A stretch of DNA of 64,000 nt from a virus, in IMG/VR virus record IMGVR_UViG_3300024520_000047, positions 62,001 to 126,000 of that record; one strand, given 5' to 3'. Positions 16,500 to 22,174 of the stretch are shown here, in pieces (the stretch's first letter is position 1; each line of letters opens with the position of its first letter). The notes beneath the pieces are model-generated. The model saw nothing but the letters and a program-made list of their open reading frames with translations. It was not told the DNA's origin and searched no databases. Both the position numbers and the translations under genes were made by a program.

Positions 16500-17658
16500 T
16501 ACGTTTTTTATATTTTAATATCTTTTTTTTGTGTTTATCAATATCCTCAGGGGAGGTAGGAATCGTGGCTTTAACACTCTCGGCTTTTCCCTCTTCCTCT
16601 GCCCCTGATTTAGAAGGTGTCTGAGAAAGTTGTGAATTTTCTTTTTCATCCCCCTTTTTCTTATTTAAACCTAACGTTTCTTCTAATTTTTTCAAGTCTT
16701 TTTCAGTAGGTTTTATGGGCGGTGGTTCCTTTATATCTTTTTCCTTACTCCCTATTATTGTACTTAAGTGGTTTTTTTGTTCTTCTGTTAGCTCTTCTGG
16801 TACTTTAGAAAAGTTATCTTTTTCTTGAGATTTGTTAGTTATAATTAATTTGGTACTATTAGCATTTCGACTAAATGCAAAATTCATCGCTACTATCATT
16901 GCTATAGCTAATGGGTCAAATACAAAAATAATTAATAATAAAAACCAGTTCACCACCTTATCCATTGATTTACCAGTTAATTCAGAAATATACTTTAGTG
17001 GGCCTAATTCTCTTTGTTCTTCATTAGAAATTTGTAATTCTACCAATTGTATATCTAGTTTTAAAATAGAGTCTTGGACCACTTCTAATTTTTTATTAAG
17101 TGTATCACGTTCTTGAATAGTTAATGTGAGTTCCTTTTTAAGGTCACGGCGTGCACTAGAAGAGCTTGTGGTAATTACTTGTTGTGTTTCTCTGTCAACA
17201 TATTGTACTTGATGGGGGTTTGATAAAGAAACCCTTAAATCAGAAATAGATTGATTTAATTGTAATTTCTCAGTTTGGAAATCTTTTTTATTGTCTTGGT
17301 AGGTAATTTGTTTTTGTTGTAAAACAGCTAATCCTTTATCTAATAATTCAGATTGAACTGCGGTTTGTTGGTAGGCGTTAGAGAGAAATCCATAAATTCC
17401 ACCTGATGTAATTACCATTAGGATGAATACCGCAACTACAAAATAGAAACGGAGAAATTTATTAATGGTAGTCCAGTATTGGTATAGTAAGGATGCAACC
17501 ACCAATTTAGCCACTTCTAGACTTCCAGCCATTATAATGACTTCAAATTGTGCACCCGCAAATAATTTACTTAAACCAAAAACTGAATAAAATGCTGCAC
17601 ACCCCGCAACACTTAAAGCAGAAAGGGCAATAAGAATAGGGAATAATATTTTTTTCAT
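16477..17658 (-). CDS. Four-helix membrane protein with coiled coil, conserved-looking in large phages
   Basis: 393 aa. Transmembrane helices at about 5-27, 38-60, 70-93 and 235-260 (ILFPILIALSALSVAGCAAF; EVAKLVVASLLYQYWTTINK; FYFVVAVFILMVITSGGIYG; WFLLLIIFVFDPLAIAMIVA). Between the third and fourth lies a coiled coil of about 120 residues; the C-terminal 130 residues are charged and disordered. I associate this layout with membrane proteins of T4-like marine phages of unknown role. Its 3' end overlaps the amidase by 23 nt, so a lysis or membrane-remodelling role is possible, but it is much larger than a classical holin. A TATTTATT box lies 17 nt before the ATG. Confidence 0.6.
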   Translation of the reverse strand: MKKILFPILIALSALSVAGCAAFYSVFGLSKLFAGAQFEVIIMAGSLEVAKLVVASLLYQYWTTINKFLRFYFVVAVFILMVITSGGIYGFLSNAYQQTAVQSELLDKGLAVLQQKQITYQDNKKDFQTEKLQLNQSISDLRVSLSNPHQVQYVDRETQQVITTSSSSARRDLKKELTLTIQERDTLNKKLEVVQDSILKLDIQLVELQISNEEQRELGPLKYISELTGKSMDKVVNWFLLLIIFVFDPLAIAMIVAMNFAFSRNANSTKLIITNKSQEKDNFSKVPEELTEEQKNHLSTIIGSKEKDIKEPPPIKPTEKDLKKLEETLGLNKKKGDEKENSQLSQTPSKSGAEEEGKAESVKATIPTSPEDIDKHKKKILKYKKRSGNDGPA

Positions 17659-17687
17659 AGACTTTTTTTATATACAATAAATATCTT

Positions 17688-18482
17688 TTACTGTATATAA
17701 TCTAACAAAACTCTACTTTCGTTACGTAGTTTTCTTAAAGCCTTTTCTTTTATTTGTCTTACTCTCTCTTTTGTTAAATTAAAATCTTCACCAATATCCG
17801 ATAAAGTTCGTGGGGTTCCACTTAATCCAAAATAATCAGATATGATAATAATTTCTCTTTCATCTAAAATACCCATTATCCTTTTTAATTCATTTTTAAA
17901 TTGTTGGGTGGTGTCCCCGATATCTTCTGGATTTTTTGCATCCTCATTTTTAATTAGAGATAATAATGTGTCACCATCTTCATTAATAGGTTTTCCTAGA
18001 TTAACAGTATAAGGTAAATTAGATAACTTATCGTTTAACATACCCCCGTCTTCTCGTTCATTTTTTTTAGCTCTATGTAATTCTTGAACTACATTTGCAG
18101 GTAATCTTATTGTCCGTGCATGTTCATTTAAACATTGGAGGATAGATTGTTTAATCCACCACACCGCATAAGAAATGAAACGATACCCCTTTGACCAGTC
18201 GAAATTATTAATGGCTTTCATTAATCCATAATTTCCTTCCGCTATCAGGTCTGGAAAATCAACTCCTTGATTTTGGTATTCTTTTGCAACACTAATTACA
18301 AATCTTAAATTACCCACCATTAATTCTTCTTCAATTTTCTTTTTTTGTTCTGGGCTTGGGTTATTTAACATAATATGTGCAAGACATTTTTCTCGTTCTA
18401 CCGTTAATACATCTAATTTTCTCACATCTTTCAAATAATGTGAAATTTCATCTTGGTTAATAAATGGTCCTGTTTTTTTCAT
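17688..18482 (-). CDS. Primary-type (RpoD-like) RNA polymerase sigma factor
   Basis: 264 aa. Region 1.2 is short; region 2 is nearly textbook: NLRFVISVAKEYQNQGVDFP (58-77), DLIAEGNYGLMKA, and the promoter-melting segment GYRFISYAVWWIKQSI (99-114). Region 3 keeps the RTIRLP start but is shortened and divergent (about 135-165). Region 4 ends in a helix-turn-helix, TLSDIGEDFNLTKERVRQIK (226-245), that reads the -35/-33 element. Overall it follows the short group-1 sigma of Bacteroidota, so it may recognise host-like TAnnTTTG promoters or a phage variant. No T4 gp55-type late sigma was seen. Repeats in its upstream region may regulate it. Confidence 0.9.
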   Translation of the reverse strand: MKKTGPFINQDEISHYLKDVRKLDVLTVEREKCLAHIMLNNPSPEQKKKIEEELMVGNLRFVISVAKEYQNQGVDFPDLIAEGNYGLMKAINNFDWSKGYRFISYAVWWIKQSILQCLNEHARTIRLPANVVQELHRAKKNEREDGGMLNDKLSNLPYTVNLGKPINEDGDTLLSLIKNEDAKNPEDIGDTTQQFKNELKRIMGILDEREIIIISDYFGLSGTPRTLSDIGEDFNLTKERVRQIKEKALRKLRNESRVLLDYIQ

Positions 18483-18493
18483 AAATTTAATTT

Positions 18494-18553
18494 TATTGTC
18501 ATATACCTAATCAATTAGCATACCATATATAATTAACTGACATATTGTCATAT
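18494..18553. repeat. Pair of 11-bp direct repeats upstream of the sigma gene
   Basis: TATTGTCATAT occurs at 18494-18504 and again at 18543-18553, both within the 78-nt gap before the sigma factor start (18482) and the neighbouring stop. Between them lies the small inverted repeat CTAAT-CA-ATTAG (18507-18518). The layout suggests regulator binding sites, inferred from position only. Confidence 0.4.
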
Positions 18554-18560
18554 CTGTATG

Positions 18561-19094
18561 TTATTTACCACTAACTGAATCTAGGAATTTTTTTTCATCT
18601 AAGGTCAATGAATCTATACCTTTATCGTAAATTTTTTCTAAAACCTCGTCCAAAGTATAAGTCTTTTTTGTACTTTTATTTACTGCTTTATTTATAAATT
18701 GATTAGTATATTCTTGTAATGTTTCATTAATGTGATATAAATTTTCTCCTAATTTTTCTTTAACAATATCTTCATCTCGTTTTAAAGTATTACCTCTTAA
18801 ATTAGTTAAATGCTTTTCAAGTTCTTCATCTAACCTCATTCCTAATTTACGTGGTTTAGGTACTAAAAAATAACTAAGAATATTTTCATCAAAAGTAGTA
18901 TTTAAATAAAAATGGATGTCTTCTAAAGTATCATAACTTTCAAAATGTGCCAATATCAGATTATCGTGATGAACATATTTTAAATATGGTCCACCAATAA
19001 CAAACCCTAAAGTACTGACTATTTGGTTTAAAGAGGTTTTAATATCTTTAAAATCTCCTAAAATAAATAAAAGATAACTTTTTTTTCTTTTCAT
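18561..19094 (-). CDS. Hypothetical protein with a DUF6576-like C-terminal tail
   Basis: 177 aa. The N-terminal 90 residues form an alpha/beta domain (KSYLLFILGDFKDIKTSLNQ; DNLILAHFESYDTLEDIHFY), reminiscent of a small ferredoxin-like fold. The last 30 residues, TLDEVLEKIYDKGIDSLTLD then EKKFLDSVSGK, match a short helical tail often found at the end of Bacteroidota proteins, for example after rhomboid proteases (DUF6576-like). The tail supports a Bacteroidota connection; function unknown. A good host-type promoter is present upstream. Confidence 0.55.
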   Translation of the reverse strand: MKRKKSYLLFILGDFKDIKTSLNQIVSTLGFVIGGPYLKYVHHDNLILAHFESYDTLEDIHFYLNTTFDENILSYFLVPKPRKLGMRLDEELEKHLTNLRGNTLKRDEDIVKEKLGENLYHINETLQEYTNQFINKAVNKSTKKTYTLDEVLEKIYDKGIDSLTLDEKKFLDSVSGK

Positions 19095-19097
19095 ATC

Positions 19098-19105
19098 TAT
19101 AAATA
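19098..19105 (-). promoter_or_regulatory. TATTTATA box upstream of the 177-aa gene
   Basis: Minus-strand TATTTATA, 3 nt before the ATG at 19094 and downstream of the TAnnTTTG promoter. Its position overlapping the leader suggests that here it may act in translation initiation, or be chance in AT-rich DNA. Confidence 0.2.
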
Positions 19106-19116
19106 GTTTTATTTAA

Positions 19117-19147
19117 CAAATATAGTAATATTTATTAGTATAACCAA
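19117..19147 (-). promoter_or_regulatory. Bacteroidota-type promoter for the 177-aa gene
   Basis: Minus-strand TATATTTG at 19124-19117 matches TAnnTTTG. TTG at 19147-19145 lies 20 nt upstream, giving the same -33/-7 spacing as the promoter at 6526-6556. It lies in the 71-nt divergent gap before the 836-aa gene. Confidence 0.6.
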
Positions 19148-19165
19148 ATTAATTTTATAAAAATT

Positions 19166-21676
19166 ATGTCCGATAATTTAATGCCACAATATCATTTTGA
19201 TGATTCAAAAGATACTCACCGTATTGGTGTTAAAAAAAACAAATTAACACATCATCGAGACCCCGAAGATAATGTAAAGGAGTTTGAGTTAAATACGGGT
19301 GTACCCGTGGAAAAATACGGTAAAGATGAAAATCGTATAACATACGATAGTGCGTCATATGAAGGAGAACCATGGTTTATTAGTAAATCATTTAATGATG
19401 AGGAAACCAATAAAAGGCCTTTACACCCCACAAAAGATTATTTACACCCTCATGATAGTCACACAGGTGATGACCATTTAGAAATGGGGACTGGTAACTA
19501 CTATCCCCAATATAAAGTGCCTTTTATGGATAATAATAATGTAGATAGTGTAAATTATGATGAGGATGGGAAATTAAAATTAGATAAAAAAATAAATGAA
19601 ACCATTTCACCTTCTGTCAATATTTATAATAAAAATAAAAATAATAATAGTATGAGTAATTTAACTGAACAAATAGATAGAATTAAACAAATGATTCTAT
19701 TCAAAGAAGGCATGAGTTTTAAGGATGTAAAAAACTTAACTGAACAAGAAAAATCCGACTCTACAGCTGTTGCACCATCTTCAGATGGTGGTGATTCAAG
19801 TGTTACTGTAGACAAAGCAGAACCTTCTGTAGGTGCAGCAAAAGCTGCAGAGGTCTCTAAACTAACTAAGTCAGCGGAGAGGGAAAAAACCCCATTAGTA
19901 GAACCCTCTAAGGAAGAGCCTTCTAAGGAAGAACCAAAAGAGGAACCAAAAGAGGAACCAAAAGAGGAACCAAAAGAGGAACCAAAAGAGGAACCAAAAG
20001 AGGAGCCAAAAGAGGAGCCAAAAGAGGAAGAGCCGGTTGAGGAAGCTCCTGAAGAAGCCCCTGCAAACCCAACCACAGTACAATTAACACAACCCATTAT
20101 CGCGACTGTTACAGGCGTAAAAGAAGGTCTAGCATCTATGTTATCTGACCCTGAAGTACAACGAGCCATTAATAATATTAAAAACTTTAAAGCGGACCCA
20201 GAGAAAAAAGCCACCTTATATGATGAATTTATAGCGGCCTCCCGACATTACGGAGAGGTACCAGGTACAATCGGAGTGGACCAAGAAAAAACTGAAGCTT
20301 ATAATGATTATGTTTCAAAATATGTTCCTTATTATGCACTAGCAATACCTGAAGGTCAATTAAGTAGAGCTAACACATTAGACGCTACTATGGAAAATGC
20401 TAATGTAGGGTTGGATAATATTATTGACGCTGGGGTGGGATTAGATTACGCATACACTCTGGGTAAAACAGCAGGTGCTAACGCTTGGATGGCGTATGCT
20501 GCGTTATCACAATTAGTAAATGCTAATATTTACATAGAAAGAGCAAATTATTTAGCTAGTGATGAAGGTCAAGCTGCATTCGAACAAGCAAACACAGATA
20601 ATGTTAATTTTTATGGTACTTACATTACGCCTAATACCCAAGAGTATTGGTTACCTAATGTTTATCCAGAATATTCTACCCTAAGTAGTGATATCGGCAC
20701 TATGGAAAGTAATTTTACCTACACCGCTCCTGAACCTGCTCCATCTGAAGAAGAGGGTCCACGAGGGGAGAAACCTACAGAGGAAGAAGAAGAAGGCCCA
20801 GACAAAGAAGAGAGCCCTAAAGGAGAATCATCTAAATCTATTATTATACCATTTCAGGGTACTAATTATGAATTAAATACTGGTGGTATTTCAAGAGATA
20901 GTAAATTTACAAAAAATGACGCTACAATAAAATCTGGAAAAGAAGGACCAGAATTAACTCTAAATGCAGAACACGCGAAATACGGTAAAGGATATTATAA
21001 TGGTGTAATGAACCCAGATAATAATGTATTTTATGTAACATTTTATAATGATAGAGGTGATGGTCAGAACAAATATAAAATAGAAGCAAAATTAAGTAAA
21101 TATAAAGTTAAGAGTAGACAAAAAGCCCCAGCTAGAACAAGTAAAACAGCTATGAGTCGTGGTTCATATGATTCACCAATGGGTATAGTTGGTACTAGTG
21201 GTAAATTTACCGGTGTAAGTCCAAAAGCCATGGGTCCTTTTAATCAAGACCCATATGCCCAACAATCATCCAACGCTGAAGAAGAAGGTGATGACGAATC
21301 TAAAAAGAAAGAAAATTTAGCAGAAAGACGATTACCTAGAGGATATTATAAAAATAGAAAACCTAAAGTTATGAAAAGACCTAAACAATTAACAGAAGCA
21401 CCAATTAGAAAATCTAAAGGAAAAAAAATTATTAAACTTAGAGAATCAGATTTATATCGGATTGTAGAAAGAGTTCTTAATGAAAATAAAAAAGGTAAAG
21501 GATGTGCAGAATCTGAAGGTGGTTCTGGATGTATCAAAAAAGGAAGTTATACAGATAAATCTGGTAAGAAATATACTTGGCATATCTTAAATAATAAAAA
21601 AGGTGGTATCTGGAGAGGTTGTACTAGTAGAAAAGATTGTGAAGAAATATTAGATGCCTTCCACGCTAACTCTTAA
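19166..21676 (+). CDS. 836-aa mosaic protein with helical tag motifs, probably virion-internal
   Basis: Segments in order: residues 1-150, a polar His/Asp-rich N-terminal domain; a low-complexity NKNKNNN linker; an internal Met163 followed by MSNLTEQIDRIKQMILFKEG; a Ser/Ala/Glu region; a KEEP repeat (about 256-287); an Ala/Tyr-rich helical domain (about 305-510); a second acidic linker; a beta-rich domain (about 550-650); the motif SRGSYDSPMGIVG; the helical motif IKLRESDLYRIVERVLNE (about 756-773); and a C-terminal domain ending in DCEEILDAFHANS. No enzyme motif found. The tags recur in other proteins here, pointing to a shared targeting signal. It is divergent from the 177-aa gene. The Met163 region resembles a former gene start, so the protein may be a fusion or have two products. 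Confidence 0.55.
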   Translation: MSDNLMPQYHFDDSKDTHRIGVKKNKLTHHRDPEDNVKEFELNTGVPVEKYGKDENRITYDSASYEGEPWFISKSFNDEETNKRPLHPTKDYLHPHDSHTGDDHLEMGTGNYYPQYKVPFMDNNNVDSVNYDEDGKLKLDKKINETISPSVNIYNKNKNNNSMSNLTEQIDRIKQMILFKEGMSFKDVKNLTEQEKSDSTAVAPSSDGGDSSVTVDKAEPSVGAAKAAEVSKLTKSAEREKTPLVEPSKEEPSKEEPKEEPKEEPKEEPKEEPKEEPKEEPKEEPKEEEPVEEAPEEAPANPTTVQLTQPIIATVTGVKEGLASMLSDPEVQRAINNIKNFKADPEKKATLYDEFIAASRHYGEVPGTIGVDQEKTEAYNDYVSKYVPYYALAIPEGQLSRANTLDATMENANVGLDNIIDAGVGLDYAYTLGKTAGANAWMAYAALSQLVNANIYIERANYLASDEGQAAFEQANTDNVNFYGTYITPNTQEYWLPNVYPEYSTLSSDIGTMESNFTYTAPEPAPSEEEGPRGEKPTEEEEEGPDKEESPKGESSKSIIIPFQGTNYELNTGGISRDSKFTKNDATIKSGKEGPELTLNAEHAKYGKGYYNGVMNPDNNVFYVTFYNDRGDGQNKYKIEAKLSKYKVKSRQKAPARTSKTAMSRGSYDSPMGIVGTSGKFTGVSPKAMGPFNQDPYAQQSSNAEEEGDDESKKKENLAERRLPRGYYKNRKPKVMKRPKQLTEAPIRKSKGKKIIKLRESDLYRIVERVLNENKKGKGCAESEGGSGCIKKGSYTDKSGKKYTWHILNNKKGGIWRGCTSRKDCEEILDAFHANS
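19931..20026. repeat. 12-bp tandem repeat encoding Glu-Glu-Pro-Lys
   Basis: Eight tandem copies of GA(A/G)CCAAAAGAG, the first six identical and the last two with one change (GAG for GAA). It codes for a stretch of about eight Lys-Glu-Glu-Pro units. The near identity suggests recent expansion by slippage and possible length variation among relatives. The strand opposite is open but codes only for a Phe/Gly/Ser mirror of the repeat. Confidence 0.9.
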
Positions 21677-21700
21677 ATAAGATTAAAAACCAAAACTATT

Positions 21701-21763
21701 ATGTGTGACTGTAAAGAATGTAACTGTGGTACAAAATGTAAATGTACTTGTTGCAATTGTTAA
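21701..21763 (+). CDS. 20-residue cysteine-rich, metallothionein-like peptide
   Basis: ATG at 21701 to TAA at 21761-21763 encodes 20 residues, of which nine are Cys, at positions 2, 4, 7, 9, 13, 15, 17, 18 and 20. The others are mainly Lys, Asn, Thr, Asp, Glu and Gly, with no hydrophobic or aromatic residue besides Met1. The CxC, CxxC and CC spacings are those of metallothioneins and would suit Zn(II), Cu(I) or Cd(II) thiolate binding. The short reading frame ends just before a strong terminator and follows the 836-aa gene by 24 nt, so it would be the last gene of that transcript. No Shine-Dalgarno is seen. The regular Cys pattern is hard to explain unless coding; a role in metal buffering is inferred. 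Confidence 0.6.
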   Translation: MCDCKECNCGTKCKCTCCNC

Positions 21764-21780
21764 AAACTAAATAATTAATT

Positions 21781-21810
21781 AAAAGGGGATTGAACGATTC
21801 CCTTTTTTTA
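21781..21810 (+). terminator. Rho-independent terminator after the Cys-rich peptide
   Basis: AAAAGGG and CCCTTTT pair around GATTGAACGATT, whose ends GAT/ATT may extend the stem imperfectly, followed by a run of T. It ends the + strand transcript of the 836-aa gene and Cys-rich peptide. Confidence 0.75.
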
Positions 21811-21814
21811 TTTA

Positions 21815-21822
21815 TATTTATA
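21815..21822 (+). promoter_or_regulatory. TATTTATA box upstream of the 113-aa gene
   Basis: Plus-strand TATTTATA, 10 nt before the ATG at 21833 and directly after the preceding terminator. The gene must have its own promoter after that terminator, which makes this one of the better-placed boxes. Confidence 0.35.
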
Positions 21823-21832
21823 ACTAAAGACC

Positions 21833-22174
21833 ATGGAGAAACCATACATATCAGAATTAGACATTAAGAAAGCCGTCAAAAAAGTATTGGCAGAAGACAA
21901 TAGATTGCCCGTAGACGACTATGAGTTTGAGATGGACGATTCTACCTATGATGACATTTATGAACACCAAGGACCTGTAAGACACTTTAGGGGGTCTATC
22001 TACTATGATGGGTATGTTCCTGAGACTGATGACGTAGAGTATGACCGGAAGGTTGCACAAAAACTTTTAGAGTATGAAAGAAATAAATTAGGAAGTGCTG
22101 AAACGTATGTTGGGGGTGTTGGTTTTAAAAATCGTGGTAACCTTATTGAGCCTTTCGATAATATGGATTTCTAA
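21833..22174 (+). CDS. Small acidic protein with N-terminal helical tag motif
   Basis: 113 aa. The N-terminus YISELDIKKAVKKVLAEDN is close to the IKLRESDLYRIVERVLNE motif near the C-terminus of the 836-aa protein (shared pattern I-x-E-x-D-hydrophobic-(x)3-V-(x)2-VL-x-E). The rest is acidic and polar with many Tyr and Asp and a C-terminus IEPFDNMDF. It lies between a terminator and the convergent gp46 gene; the two stop codons overlap in the sequence CTAA. A virion or scaffold role is inferred from the tag only. Confidence 0.5.
   Translation: MEKPYISELDIKKAVKKVLAEDNRLPVDDYEFEMDDSTYDDIYEHQGPVRHFRGSIYYDGYVPETDDVEYDRKVAQKLLEYERNKLGSAETYVGGVGFKNRGNLIEPFDNMDF

Noticed and set aside
19624-20214. 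196-aa minus-strand frame rich in Phe-Gly-Ser-Ser repeats
   Set aside because: It is the mirror of the KEEP tandem repeat and flanks of the 836-aa gene; no start context, no domain, overlaps a well-supported gene.
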